DNA from: Metabacillus litoralis
GTDB lineage: Bacteria > Bacillota > Bacilli > Bacillales > Bacillaceae
DNA length: 64,000 nt
Reading direction: 5' to 3'
Assembly: GCF_003667825.1 (NCBI RefSeq)
Contig: NZ_CP033043.1
Span: 3,266,001 to 3,330,000, forward strand
The notes under the pieces are model-generated. The model was given only the letters and a program-made list of their open reading frames with translations, did no database searches and was not told where the DNA came from. How positions within the stretch are numbered: position 1 is the stretch's first letter; each line of letters starts with the position of its first letter. The translations under genes were made by a program, and so were the position numbers. Positions 35,595 through 46,556 of this stretch are shown one piece after another.

Positions 35595-36503
35595 CTACTT
35601 ATAATAAGTACGTCTTGCATTCCCATGCACAGTATAGTGTTCCCTCAAGATCCGCATTAAAGTTTTTCGACTAATGTCTGTATTACACCATCCATAGATA
35701 CTTTCAGTAGTAAGTCTCTCCTCTGGAAATAAAAGTTCAAATTCTTTTATATTCCGTAAAATAGCTACTCCCACTGCTTCTTGTCGTCCACAATTTTTGC
35801 AGAAATAGCTCTTGTTATTTCTATAAACTAAATAGGAATAACAAGAATTGCAATAAATGCCCTTTTGTAATTGGTCATAATAATATTCAGGGAGGTTAGT
35901 ATGTGGGTTCTGGATTTTGTGTAAGGAGAGCAATGTTTGTGCGAGCTTATTATGATGATCATTTAATCTTGACGGGGTTTTATTGAAACTTCTTATGAAA
36001 TGTTTTACTTGTGTTGGAAGAATAATTGGTTGATCCATTGGGGCTTGATATAGGGTAAATTCTGGATTTATAAAGATAACGGAGGGTTCAACAAGGTAGT
36101 TTAGTTTGAGGTTTTGAAGTAATTGCCGAAGTAGAGTTGCACTTCTTTTAAGCTGAATAATAGGATTCTTATATTCTCGATTTGTTGTGACGGAGAAGAG
36201 TTTGTCTCCTTCTAGATAACAATCACCTTCATAATTTTTTATATCTAATAAGTGAATAATATCTTGCGAAATAATCAATGTATCTATTTGAAAATAAGAG
36301 TTGTTGACTTCTAGTAGCAAATCGTTAATTATATACCTTTCTTCTAAGATACTTTCTGCCATTTTGTCGAATTCTATCTCTCCTTCAAAACCCTTTTGAA
36401 GAGTGAAATAACGAAACTTTTCCTTTTCTGTTAATTCCATACGTTTGTCTAAACACCTCATAATTTTTAACTCATTTGGCTCTAACCTGTCCTTTATTAG
36501 CAT
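35595..36503 (-). CDS. NERD domain protein with zinc ribbon
   Basis: A 302-residue protein with a nuclease-related domain (about 38-165). It shows FEGEIEFD, then the core D74 in QIDTLIIS and D87-I-K89 in HLLDIKNYEGD, the PD-(D/E)XK-like active-site pattern. A zinc ribbon follows (about 217-245, CNSC...CKNC), then a C-terminal helical domain. NERD proteins are thought to act on DNA; the biological role in Bacillus is unknown. The stop is 65 bases from the edge of the second palindrome array. Start ATG after AAGGAAGTG. Confidence 0.88.
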   Translation of the reverse strand: MLIKDRLEPNELKIMRCLDKRMELTEKEKFRYFTLQKGFEGEIEFDKMAESILEERYIINDLLLEVNNSYFQIDTLIISQDIIHLLDIKNYEGDCYLEGDKLFSVTTNREYKNPIIQLKRSATLLRQLLQNLKLNYLVEPSVIFINPEFTLYQAPMDQPIILPTQVKHFIRSFNKTPSRLNDHHNKLAQTLLSLHKIQNPHTNLPEYYYDQLQKGIYCNSCYSYLVYRNNKSYFCKNCGRQEAVGVAILRNIKEFELLFPEERLTTESIYGWCNTDISRKTLMRILREHYTVHGNARRTYYK

Positions 36504-36584
36504 GAGTCACTTCCTTTCTTTCATCTATTTACCATTTTATAGGATTAGTACGTTTCTATTCAAGATAAATTAAAAGATGTCCTC

Positions 36585-36616
36585 AAAAAAAGAAAAGCAT
36601 CTCTGCTTTCCTTTTC
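36585..36616 (-). terminator. threonine aldolase terminator
   Basis: GGAAAGCA and TGCTTTTC on the minus-strand RNA form the stem around GAGA, followed by UUUUUUU. Confidence 0.8.
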
Positions 36617-36629
36617 ACACCTATTTACT

Positions 36630-37655
36630 TTAAAATCCCTTCTTCACATCTTCAATAAATGCTAAAACCTTATCCTCTTTCGTTGCCCAAGAGGTTACAA
36701 GTCTTATTGCAGAGGAATCGTTATCAATCTTTTCCCAATGATGGAAGAAATACTTTTCCTGAAGTTTTTCGATAAAAGAATTTGGGAAAATTGGAAATAC
36801 TTGATTTGATGGCGAATGTGTTATGAATGAAAAACCTGCATTGCTTATTTCTTCACGAAGCTTATCGGCCATCGAATTAGCATGAATTGCTAGATCGAAA
36901 TAGAGATCATCCTTGAATAATTCGCGGAACTGAATACCCAAAAGTCGTCCTTTTGCAAGAAGTGCTCCTTTTTGCTTCATATGAAAACGAAAATCTTCCT
37001 TTAATGTATCATTGCAGATGACCAAGGCTTCACCAAGTAATGCACCATTCTTTGTTCCTCCAATATAAAACGCATCTAGAAGTGAAGGCAAATCACTTAG
37101 CTTAAGATCATTTTCAACTGAACAAAGTGCGGATCCTAGACGCGCTCCATCCATAAATAAGATTAGGTTATGTTCATCACAAAGCTGACGTAGCTGTATC
37201 AGCTCATTTTTTTGATAGATCGTTCCTATTTCTGTTGAGTTCGAAATATAAACTAGCTTTGGTTTTACCATATGTTCATCGGGATGGGATTCTAAAACGT
37301 TTTTAACATGCTCTACTGTTAATTTGCCGTTATCACCTTCAACAGAGATGATTTTATGTCCAGTGGCCTCAATTGCACCTGTTTCATGAGTAAAAATGTG
37401 GCCTGTACTAACTGAAATGGCAGCTTCATGTGGTCTAAGAAAAGCAGCTATAGCTGTTAAATTTGTTTGTGTTCCCCCTAATAATAGATGGATATCTACA
37501 TTTGAATTTGCTAGTTTTTGTTTTATCAATTCCTTAGCTTCTTGTGAAAACCGATCTTCACCGTATCCATCTTCTTGAACTAAATTTGATTCGAATAATG
37601 CGTTAAGTATTCTTGGATGTGCACCTTCACTATAATCATTTTTAAAGCTGTACAT
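36630..37655 (-). CDS. ltaE: low-specificity L-threonine aldolase
   Basis: PLP-dependent cleavage of threonine or allo-threonine to glycine and acetaldehyde. The 341-residue fold-type I protein has YSEGAHPRIL at the N-terminus, FMDGARLGSAL with the PLP Asp, and the Schiff-base Lys in GGTKNGALLGE. ATG after GGAGG. It is monocistronic with its own terminator. The gene symbol follows the family name; which paralogue (ltaA/ltaE) it equals is not determined. Confidence 0.88.
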   Translation of the reverse strand: MYSFKNDYSEGAHPRILNALFESNLVQEDGYGEDRFSQEAKELIKQKLANSNVDIHLLLGGTQTNLTAIAAFLRPHEAAISVSTGHIFTHETGAIEATGHKIISVEGDNGKLTVEHVKNVLESHPDEHMVKPKLVYISNSTEIGTIYQKNELIQLRQLCDEHNLILFMDGARLGSALCSVENDLKLSDLPSLLDAFYIGGTKNGALLGEALVICNDTLKEDFRFHMKQKGALLAKGRLLGIQFRELFKDDLYFDLAIHANSMADKLREEISNAGFSFITHSPSNQVFPIFPNSFIEKLQEKYFFHHWEKIDNDSSAIRLVTSWATKEDKVLAFIEDVKKGF

Positions 37656-37742
37656 TGTAATCCTCCATTTTGTATCGTTAGTCTGTCATAGAGATAGTAT
37701 AGCATTTCCCGTTTCGATCATTGCATTAAGGACACTCTGAAT

Positions 37743-37777
37743 AAAAAATCAGACAACACAATAAGTGCTGCCTGATT
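37743..37777 (-). terminator. glucosaminidase gene terminator
   Basis: AATCAGGCAGCAC pairs with GTGTTGTCTGATT with G-U pairs on the minus-strand RNA, followed by UUUUUUAUU. Confidence 0.85.
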
Positions 37778-37784
37778 AATGATT

Positions 37785-38936
37785 TTAGTTATAATAATTC
37801 TGTTGTTTTTTATTAAATTGAACAGTATAGCCGCCGCCAAGATCAAGTCGGTCTCCGTCAATTCCATAAACAGGATAATTTCCACCTGCTTTAAGATTGC
37901 TATAAGGAGTTCCATCAGGGCTGTACATAGCAGCTTCTGTTGAAAGCTCTAGTCTCCCTAAATGATAGACTGGCTTATCTGAGATTTTCACATAGTAGCC
38001 GCCACCAACTTGATAGACACTTGAATCATAATCATAAACCATCAGTGATTCACCTTTTTTAAAAACACGGTGAACAGTTCCATCAGGCTTATACATGACA
38101 GTAGTTGAATTTTTAATTAAAATTCTACCTATGTATATACTCATTTTACTGCTATTAGCATCTACACGATATCCTCCGCCAACATCATAGCTGTTTCCAA
38201 TAACTCCATAAACTCTTACTTTTTCACCTTTTTTAAGAGTTTTGAAAACTGATCCGTTCGGAGCTAGCATTGGAACATCAGCTTTAATGGTTATTCTGGC
38301 TACAGGCTGTTTATGATTGGTCGGTAAACTAACATGTGGGATGGTGAGTGTCATTTTTGACATATTAACATGGATTTGAAGTATTTTTTCTCCATAGCCT
38401 TTTCCTGGCACTGCCCATCTTCCATTTAAATCTGTCCATAAAGGTGCAATCCCTCTTGTTACAAGGTGAAAACGAGGATCGATAAGCTCTGTATTCAGTG
38501 TATCTTTACTAGCATAGGCTTTTAAGTGCTGAATGTGAGCGCGAACTCCTTCCTCGGGTGTAGCAAAAAATGCTCCCTTTACACCTCCACCAGTCGTTCC
38601 GATTCCTGCATAGTTGTTTTGCTCTGGAATCACATCTCCTCCGAAGCGAAAGAAGCCGGTTTCGTGAATAGCTTGAGCAAAGGCAATATCTCCACGTACT
38701 CCTTCTTTTCTACCAATTTCAAGATATAGCTCCGCAAGTTGATAGATTGATACACTTGTAAGCTTTGGGGCTGATTCGTTTACTAAAACATAATCTCCCA
38801 TTTGCTTTGACGTTAACTGAGAAGGACCCATAATTGTTGTAGAATCTGCCGCTTTTGCAGAAAAACTTGGAACCAACGCACTTAACACCAAAATGAAAGC
38901 GAAAACTAGGGAATAAAGACGCGTGTCTTTTAGCAT
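37785..38936 (-). CDS. secreted N-acetylglucosaminidase with three SH3-like repeats
   Basis: Cell wall hydrolase of 383 residues. The signal peptide (1-30) ends at FSAKAA. The glucosaminidase domain (about 65-200) has the likely catalytic Glu in AQAIHETGFF, then NNYAGIG and EEGVRAHIQHLKAYAS. Three repeats of about 55 residues (from about 215, 270 and 325) each end in a 'GGGY(R/Y/T)V' strand and contain a P(N/D)G(S/T) turn, like wall-binding SH3 modules. It should cleave glycan strands during growth or sporulation. ATG is preceded by a weak AAGGAG. It stands alone. Confidence 0.9.
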   Translation of the reverse strand: MLKDTRLYSLVFAFILVLSALVPSFSAKAADSTTIMGPSQLTSKQMGDYVLVNESAPKLTSVSIYQLAELYLEIGRKEGVRGDIAFAQAIHETGFFRFGGDVIPEQNNYAGIGTTGGGVKGAFFATPEEGVRAHIQHLKAYASKDTLNTELIDPRFHLVTRGIAPLWTDLNGRWAVPGKGYGEKILQIHVNMSKMTLTIPHVSLPTNHKQPVARITIKADVPMLAPNGSVFKTLKKGEKVRVYGVIGNSYDVGGGYRVDANSSKMSIYIGRILIKNSTTVMYKPDGTVHRVFKKGESLMVYDYDSSVYQVGGGYYVKISDKPVYHLGRLELSTEAAMYSPDGTPYSNLKAGGNYPVYGIDGDRLDLGGGYTVQFNKKQQNYYN

Positions 38937-39127
38937 AACAATATAACTCCTTTTTCCATTTGATCAATATCAAGTCATATTATAGCAAATAATAGATGAA
39001 TAGTTATGCTTTTCTTGTAAAATATTAGAAAGATTGTCGAAAATAGAATATTACTAGTAGTAGTAAACATTCTTCTTCTACTTTTGTTCATCTAGTAAGC
39101 TATAATAATATTTATTTTATTTCCATT

Positions 39128-39164
39128 CAAAAAGCAACTTGCTTTTCAGGCAAAGTTGCTCTTT
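39128..39164 (-). terminator. chemoreceptor gene terminator
   Basis: GCAACTTxGC and GCAAGTTGC form the stem on the minus-strand RNA, followed by UUUUUG. Confidence 0.75.
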
Positions 39165-39182
39165 ATTGTAGAATTATATTTT

Positions 39183-40691
39183 CTACTGAATACTCTTAAG
39201 TGATTTCTCTACTGCTTTAATACTATCGACACCTGCTGTATTTCCCTTTAATATATTTTCTAAGGTTGCCATTAACTCTTCAAGAGATGCACTGGATTGT
39301 TCACTAACTGCCGCCAAATCTTCAGTTGAATTATTTATAACTTCTACAGTTTGATCCATCTTCATAGTGAGTCTATTACTATCATCCGCTAAGTGTAACA
39401 ACTTAGCAATGGCCTCATTTATAGCTTTAAAAGAATTCTTTGTATTTGCAGTAACTGCGTAGCTTTTATCCATTTGTTCCGCAATTTGAATCATTCGATT
39501 ACGAGTTTGATCCGATTGCTTAGTGAACTCTTCCAACTGTTCAGAGATTTGATTCGCCGATTTAGTTGTCATATCAGAAAGATTTCGTATTTCATTTGCT
39601 ACTATAGAAAAGCCACGACCATGTTCTCCAGCTCTTGCTGCCTCAATACTTGCATTTAGTGAAAGTAGATTGGTTTGGTTCGCAATTTCCTTAATTGTTT
39701 CGCTGAACTTATTCGTTTCTTTTAAATTCGTAATTAATTGAGTAATTTCTTCTGACATCGTATCAATCTCACCTTTAAAATCAGTAATAATTTTAGTAAG
39801 ATGTTCGACTTGTTCTTGACCTTGTTCTGATAAATAATTAGCCCCTTCCGTTTCGTCTTTTAATTTAGTTATTGAATCAAGCATTCTTTTTGCTACTTCT
39901 CTCATTGATGTTACAGAGTTGTTAATTTCCAAGGTTGACTCGTTTTGTGCATTTGCACCTGAAGCAATATCTTGAAAAGTAGTATTCATTTCATAAAATG
40001 AGTGATTATTCGTTTCACTCAAACTAGAAACAACCTCCAAGTTTTTGCTTACATCTTTAACCAACTGTAGAATAGAGTCTTTTTGTTCCTGTTGTCGGGC
40101 TAAAAGAGATTCTGTATTCTTTCTTGACTCTTCTACTTGCTTCATCATATGCTGTGTAACCTGTAATAAAGATAAAATTAAAATCGTAATTAATAAATAA
40201 TAAATTATGTATGTAATCTTATCTTCTTCAGGAATAGAGATAGTTTCACTTTGAGCATAGAGCATATATAACAACATAAATAAGCCGTAAATTTGTGTTA
40301 GTATTGAAAGTTTCTTATTCATATAAATAAGAGCCAGTATAATAAGATAATATATTGAAAATACATTTAATGCTGATGGTTGTAATAAGAGTGTGATGCT
40401 AGTTGATACAGCTGAACCCAATACAGCCAAGTAACTTAGATACATAACTAATTTCCTTTTTATATGCAAAACAGCAAAGAGACCCCAAACAGTTAATTGC
40501 ATGAAAACCATTAACATTTGAGGTGTTGTCATTTCTGCTCCCATTGTAAAAATAGCAATAAGAGTAAGAGCTGTCACAAACGAAATAGCCTTAAATACTA
40601 TCGCATTACGCCTAACCATATCTTTTTCATAGTCAGTTAGATCATGATCTCTTAAAAATCCCTCTTCTTTTTTTATCAATTTATTCTCCAT
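39183..40691 (-). CDS. methyl-accepting chemotaxis protein, membrane-embedded sensor type
   Basis: A 502-residue chemoreceptor. Six hydrophobic helices (about 30-190) have no large extracellular domain and no HAMP is obvious. The cytoplasmic methyl-accepting coiled coil (about 210-500) carries the hairpin tip [19 protein letters not shown], which binds CheA and CheW. The membrane part resembles the sensor region of the diguanylate cyclase at 11477-12544 in layout only. It may sense a membrane property, energy state or a hydrophobic ligand; this is inference. ATG after AAGAGGATGG. Confidence 0.9.
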   Translation of the reverse strand: MENKLIKKEEGFLRDHDLTDYEKDMVRRNAIVFKAISFVTALTLIAIFTMGAEMTTPQMLMVFMQLTVWGLFAVLHIKRKLVMYLSYLAVLGSAVSTSITLLLQPSALNVFSIYYLIILALIYMNKKLSILTQIYGLFMLLYMLYAQSETISIPEEDKITYIIYYLLITILILSLLQVTQHMMKQVEESRKNTESLLARQQEQKDSILQLVKDVSKNLEVVSSLSETNNHSFYEMNTTFQDIASGANAQNESTLEINNSVTSMREVAKRMLDSITKLKDETEGANYLSEQGQEQVEHLTKIITDFKGEIDTMSEEITQLITNLKETNKFSETIKEIANQTNLLSLNASIEAARAGEHGRGFSIVANEIRNLSDMTTKSANQISEQLEEFTKQSDQTRNRMIQIAEQMDKSYAVTANTKNSFKAINEAIAKLLHLADDSNRLTMKMDQTVEVINNSTEDLAAVSEQSSASLEELMATLENILKGNTAGVDSIKAVEKSLKSIQ

Positions 40692-40955
40692 CCTCTTCTA
40701 TTTTTATGAGTATAGTCATAGGTAAATTATACTCATTAATCACTAAGTTTTCGACATATTTCTCGAAAATTCTACAAGAATATATAAATCAATGAGAGGT
40801 TATTCATTTACTAAGTTCAATATTACTCTTACTAGAGTCATCTCATCGAACCTAGTAAACAAAAAAACTACATATTCCCTCCATATATTGCTAATTAACT
40901 ATATGTTATATACTGTAAGGAATAGAAACATTTTAAAACTAGGGAGGAGTATTAC

Positions 40956-41639
40956 TTGAGGCAAATTTTAGTTGTGGATGATGACAAAGAAATCGTTCAG
41001 TTAATATCCTTTTATCTACAAAATGAAGGATATAAAGTAATAAGAGCTTACAATGGCAAGGATGCCTTAGATATCTTTCACCAGGAGGAGATTGATCTAA
41101 TTGTTTTAGACGTTATGATGCCTGAAGTAGATGGTATCGAGGTTTGTCGGGCAATTAGGGAAACCTACCATGTTCCCATATTAATGATTAGCGCCAAAAC
41201 GGAAGATATGGATAAAATAACAGGATTAATGAGTGGGGCCGATGATTATGTCGCAAAGCCGTTTAATCCTTTGGAATTAATAGCACGAGTTAAAACCCTA
41301 TTACGTAGGGCCTATTTCTATCAAAGTGATGACGAAAAAAACAACATGATTAAAGTTGATGCATTAGAAATAAATAAAACTTTTCATACCGTAAAAGTAA
41401 GAAATAAGCCCATTCAGCTAACGTCAAAAGAGTTTGATATCCTTTTAATAATGGTAACAAATTTAGGAAGAGTATATAGCGGTGAAGAAATTTATCAACT
41501 TGTTTGGAGGGAAAAATATTATTCTTCCAATAATACAGTAATGGTACATATGAGTAATTTAAGGGAAAAACTTGAACGGGAGTTAGGATATAAATTAATA
41601 AAAACTATCTGGGGAGTAGGGTATAAAATTGATGCGTAG
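40956..41639 (+). CDS. OmpR-family response regulator (VanR-like)
   Basis: A 227-residue regulator. The receiver domain has DDDKE, the phospho-acceptor Asp in LIVLDVMMPEVDG, and Lys in YVAKPFNP. A winged-helix C-terminal domain has LTSKEFDILLIM and TIWGVGYKID. The start is TTG after GGGAGG. The kinase gene overlaps its last 8 bases, so the two are translationally coupled. The following D,D-carboxypeptidase gene makes the set resemble VanR-VanS-VanY and other wall-responsive systems. Confidence 0.92.
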   Translation: MRQILVVDDDKEIVQLISFYLQNEGYKVIRAYNGKDALDIFHQEEIDLIVLDVMMPEVDGIEVCRAIRETYHVPILMISAKTEDMDKITGLMSGADDYVAKPFNPLELIARVKTLLRRAYFYQSDDEKNNMIKVDALEINKTFHTVKVRNKPIQLTSKEFDILLIMVTNLGRVYSGEEIYQLVWREKYYSSNNTVMVHMSNLREKLERELGYKLIKTIWGVGYKIDA

Positions 41640-42723
41640 GCAATTTTCCATTTTTAACACATTAGTCAAGTATCTAATTTATAGCCTTTTCAGTTCTTTT
41701 ACTCTAACCTTTCTATTACTTTATTTCGCTAGGTATCTCTATTTTAGAATACCGCTACCACCTGAGATCAATTATTTTATTGCTAATCTTTATATTGATA
41801 TTGGTGTTTTCCCTTTATTTATAGTTACCATGTTCTGTTCTTTCATTCTTTTTTATTTGTTATATTTATATAATTTCTCACTATACTTTCAGAATATTAA
41901 CCAATCAGTTCAACATCTTTCTGAGGGTCATTTTCCTGAAATTCCACTTCCGGTTAAAAGCCGAAACGGGCTTGGATTGTTAGCAAGAAACATAAACATG
42001 ATGAAGGATAAATTAGCTTCTTTAATCCAAGAGGAACGAAGAGCTATTACATCAAAAAATGAACTAGTCACAAATGTGTCTCATGATTTACGAACACCCC
42101 TAACATCCATAATAGGTTATTTGCGATTAATTGAAGAAGATAGTTATAAGGATGAAGTTGAGCTTCGTTATTATACAAATATTGCGTTTGAAAAATCACA
42201 ACGACTGAACAAAATGGTAAATGATTTGTTTGAATATACAAAAATCCATAATCAAGATCTTGAATTGAATATCCAAAATTTCAATTTAATTGAGCTTCTT
42301 CAGCAACTGTCAGCTCAGTTTTATCCAGAACTCCGGAAAGATAATATGGAGATATTTCTAAATAGCACATCCGAAAAAATAATCATAAACGCTGATCCCG
42401 AAAAGTTAATGAGAGTTTTTGAAAACCTCATATCTAATGCTATAAAATACGGAAAGAATGGACAAACAATCCATTTGCTGATAGAAGAATTAGACTTTTC
42501 AATTGTTGTTAAAGTAAAGAATGTTGGAGAGAAAATCCCTACAGCAGCTATCCCCCTTTTATTTAACCGTTTGTATCGTGTAGAGCAATCAAGATCTGAG
42601 ACAACAGGAGGATCAGGATTAGGCTTAGCCATTGCAAAAGGAATTCTTGAACTTCACCGAGGAAACATCTCTGTTTCAAGTAATGAAAAAGAAACAATAT
42701 TTGTGGTTAAATTACCAAAATAA
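41632..42723 (+). CDS. sensor histidine kinase (VanS-like)
   Basis: A 363-residue membrane kinase. Two hydrophobic helices flank a very short extracellular loop (about residues 15-80). A HAMP-like stretch follows, then HisKA with the His in TNVSHDLRTPLTSI, N-box ENLISNAIKYG and GGSGLGLAIAKG. The tiny loop suggests sensing within or near the membrane, as in intramembrane-sensing and VanS-type kinases. It starts at ATG 41632, inside the end of the regulator gene, after GGGAGTAGGG. A terminator follows. Confidence 0.92.
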   Translation: MRRQFSIFNTLVKYLIYSLFSSFTLTFLLLYFARYLYFRIPLPPEINYFIANLYIDIGVFPLFIVTMFCSFILFYLLYLYNFSLYFQNINQSVQHLSEGHFPEIPLPVKSRNGLGLLARNINMMKDKLASLIQEERRAITSKNELVTNVSHDLRTPLTSIIGYLRLIEEDSYKDEVELRYYTNIAFEKSQRLNKMVNDLFEYTKIHNQDLELNIQNFNLIELLQQLSAQFYPELRKDNMEIFLNSTSEKIIINADPEKLMRVFENLISNAIKYGKNGQTIHLLIEELDFSIVVKVKNVGEKIPTAAIPLLFNRLYRVEQSRSETTGGSGLGLAIAKGILELHRGNISVSSNEKETIFVVKLPK

Positions 42724-42752
42724 GCCATTTCTAAAACGAACATGGCTTTTTA
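42722..42752 (+). terminator. terminator after the two-component genes
   Basis: AAGCCAT and ATGGCTT form the stem, followed by TTTTTAT. The carboxypeptidase gene downstream then needs its own promoter or read-through. Confidence 0.7.
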
Positions 42753-42802
42753 TAAATCTTAAGGTTTTCTTTAGGTTTCCTTTTACTCCACTTTAGAAAG
42801 TA

Positions 42803-42820
42803 TTGATAGTGTAAAACTAT
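42803..42820. promoter_or_regulatory. inverted repeat in the carboxypeptidase promoter region
   Basis: GATAGT-GTAAA-ACTATC is a perfect 6-bp inverted repeat 25 bases upstream of the start, in a region with repeated TTTAGG/CTTTAG sequences that could be operator sites for the adjacent regulator. Confidence 0.35.
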
Positions 42821-42845
42821 CTTTATTTTACTAGGAGTGAGAATC

Positions 42846-43748
42846 ATGATTCAAAAATTATATGTTATCATACTATCTTTATGTATTTTCTTCTTCGTCT
42901 TGAATCAAGGAAATCATGCCAACGAGTTTGTTCAAAAAGAACAAACTTACTTAGGAAATTCAATTATATTAGACAGCTCCATTCGTGCTGATGCTGCCAT
43001 CTTAATCGATAAAGCTAATTCAGAGGTGCTTTTTGCCAAGAATGATCGTAAAAAACGATACCCTGCAAGTACGACGAAAATCATGACTGCGTTACTTGCA
43101 GTTGAGAACGGAAATTTAGATGAAAGAATCATAGTAGGAAACGAAGTAAACTTAAAAGAAGAAGGGGAAAGTACAGCTTGGTTGAGAGAAGGACAGACAC
43201 TAACATTACGGGAATTGTTGGCGGGCTTAATGCTTCCTTCTGGTAATGATGCAGCTCGAACAATTGCCATTAACATCGCCCAACAACATTCAGCTTCTTC
43301 GTTTGTATCAGAACAATCAGCCATCGATTATTTCACGATGTTAATGAATGAAAAAGCAAAAGAACTAGGAGCAATGGAAACAAATTTTATGAATCCACAT
43401 GGTCTCCATCATCCGAATCATTATTCAACTGCACATGACTTAGCTATTATTGCAAGAGCTGCCATGAACGATGATCGGTTCGAGAATCTCGTTAGTCAGA
43501 AGAAATTCTCAGACCCAACCTTAACTTACGAAAGTACGAATAAGCTTATTGATCCTTCAAGCCCTTTTTATTATAAAAGTGCAAATGGAATAAAAACAGG
43601 ATATACAAGTGAGGCCGGCTATTGCCTAGTCTCCTCTGCTGAACAGAATGGAAGAGAATTGATTGCTGTAATTCTCAATTCAACGAAAGAAAGTGTTTGG
43701 AATGATTCAATTGTGCTATTAAATAGTGGTTTTGATTCAACATTATAA
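42846..43748 (+). CDS. D-alanyl-D-alanine carboxypeptidase (S11 family)
   Basis: Removes the terminal D-Ala from peptidoglycan stem peptides outside the membrane. The 300-residue protein has an N-terminal signal/anchor helix (about 4-22) and the penicillin-binding motifs S75-x-x-K78 (STTK), S132-G-N134 and K250-T-G. The C-terminal beta domain and membrane anchor of DacA/DacF are absent, so it is a single-domain form. The start is ATG 42846 with AGGAG 8 bases upstream; a GTG three codons earlier overlaps the site. Its place after the VanRS-like pair suggests induction by cell wall signals. Confidence 0.92.
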   Translation: MIQKLYVIILSLCIFFFVLNQGNHANEFVQKEQTYLGNSIILDSSIRADAAILIDKANSEVLFAKNDRKKRYPASTTKIMTALLAVENGNLDERIIVGNEVNLKEEGESTAWLREGQTLTLRELLAGLMLPSGNDAARTIAINIAQQHSASSFVSEQSAIDYFTMLMNEKAKELGAMETNFMNPHGLHHPNHYSTAHDLAIIARAAMNDDRFENLVSQKKFSDPTLTYESTNKLIDPSSPFYYKSANGIKTGYTSEAGYCLVSSAEQNGRELIAVILNSTKESVWNDSIVLLNSGFDSTL

Positions 43749-43758
43749 CAACATTCTT

Positions 43759-43780
43759 GAGGGGGATTCCCCCTCTTTTC
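43759..43780 (+). terminator. carboxypeptidase gene terminator
   Basis: GAGGGGG and CCCCCTC pair around ATT, followed by TTTTCT. Confidence 0.82.
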
Positions 43781-43817
43781 TATGTCTAAATACTCCTGAA
43801 AAACACTTCTACTTCAT

Positions 43818-44678
43818 TTAGAAAATCAAAAAAACTGTCCCAATTGTGATCACAATACCTCCTATTACCTTCTGTTTTGTTATTTTCTCCTTTAAAATCA
43901 CAAAACTTAGAATCATCGTGATCACAACACTTGATTTATCAATCGGAGCAACTACCGAAACCTTTCCGATTGCTAGGGCACCAAAATAACAAAGCCATGA
44001 AAAGCCTGTTGCCATACCTGATAGAACTAAAAATAGATAGCCCTTAGTAGAGATTGTTTTCATGTTTTTCTGAGTACCTTGAAAGAATACAATTGCCCAT
44101 GAGAACACCATAATAACGATTGTCCTTAAAAAGGTAGCAACATTTGAATCTACATCTTCAATTCCGATTTTTGCTAAAATTGCGGTTAATGCAGCAAAGA
44201 CAGCTCCTAAAATCGCATACAGAATATAAGTGTGTGATCCTGTAATACCTTTCTTTTCTTCACTTTTACCAATCAACACAAATGTCCCAATCGCGATTAA
44301 TGCTCCCCCCACCATAATATTTGGGACAGCCTTCTCCCCTAAAATGAGGATAGATAAAATGATTGTTAATACTACACTCGATTTATCAATTGGTATCACC
44401 TTCGAAGTATCACCCATTGAGAGTGCTCTAAAGAAAAACAACCATGACACACCGGTTGCAAAACCTGATAATAAAATGAAAATTAGTGCTTTCGTAGAGA
44501 TTTCTGTGATGGAATCTAGCTGATCTGTTATCAAGACAATAAGAAAAGCCATGATTAATACAATAATCGTACGGATGGCTGTTGCTAAATTGGAATTTAC
44601 ATTTTCCATACCAATTTTCGCTAATATCCCTGTAAGGGCAGCAAAAAAGGCTGCAAGTAACGCTAAGGTAACACTCAT
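43818..44678 (-). CDS. EamA family transporter
   Basis: A 286-residue membrane protein with ten hydrophobic helices formed by a clear internal duplication: both halves contain AAL(T/T)(G/A)ILAKIGxE(N/D)VxSNxAT, then GFATG(V/F)SWL and a PIDKSSVV helix. Such strong repeat symmetry is typical of the EamA fold. Substrate unknown; the family includes amino-acid and metabolite exporters. The ATG follows AAGAAGGG. It is a single gene converging on the carboxypeptidase gene. Confidence 0.88.
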   Translation of the reverse strand: MSVTLALLAAFFAALTGILAKIGMENVNSNLATAIRTIIVLIMAFLIVLITDQLDSITEISTKALIFILLSGFATGVSWLFFFRALSMGDTSKVIPIDKSSVVLTIILSILILGEKAVPNIMVGGALIAIGTFVLIGKSEEKKGITGSHTYILYAILGAVFAALTAILAKIGIEDVDSNVATFLRTIVIMVFSWAIVFFQGTQKNMKTISTKGYLFLVLSGMATGFSWLCYFGALAIGKVSVVAPIDKSSVVITMILSFVILKEKITKQKVIGGIVITIGTVFLIF

Positions 44679-44762
44679 GTTTTGACCCTTCTTTTCTTTT
44701 CATTTCTCTTATTATGTGAAAAAAACTGTTCTTTACTATAATTCCATGCTTTCATAATAATG

Positions 44763-44826
44763 AAAAAAGCGGCGTAGTATACGCACGCTTTTAAAAAGGC
44801 CCTTGGTCGAGTAACCAAGGACCTCT
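44763..44826 (-). terminator. two consecutive terminators after the 6-phospho-beta-glucosidase gene
   Basis: The first met by the minus-strand transcript is AGGTCCTTGG/CCAAGGGCCT (44793-44826) with UUUUUA. The second is AAAAGCG..GCGTA/TACGC..CGCTTTT (44763-44792) with UUUUUUC. Confidence 0.85.
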
Positions 44827-44859
44827 ATCTTTATCATTACTTCAAATTCCACTAGTAAA

Positions 44860-46314
<1,455 letters not shown>

Positions 46315-46507
46315 TTACTCCATTACTACTATTAGCTATTTAGAATAATTTAACTCTCCTTAGAAAGAAGAGTATAAGAGAATTCTATCTACTTAAAGTA
46401 AACGAGTAAATGAAAGAGCAGGTTAAAGTATTTTTTTACGCAAAATGGTATTTGTTACGTATATGTTACACTGTGTTTCTTTCCTTCAACATTCTCCTTT
46501 CAAGATA

Positions 46508-46545
46508 GAAAAAGAAGCACCAAATCTAGATTAGCTAGTGCTTCC
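46508..46545 (-). terminator. pspA operon terminator
   Basis: GAAGCAC and GTGCTTC form the stem on the minus-strand RNA, followed by UUUUUCU. Confidence 0.78.
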
Positions 46546-46556
46546 ATTCTTCTTAT

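Noticed and set aside
34337..35674. Open frames of up to 253 codons through the second array
   Set aside because: Same artefact as in the first array; three overlapping frames are open at once and codon content follows the repeat.
37718..37915. 65-codon minus-strand frame at the end of the glucosaminidase gene
   Set aside because: It overlaps the real gene in another frame and its terminator.
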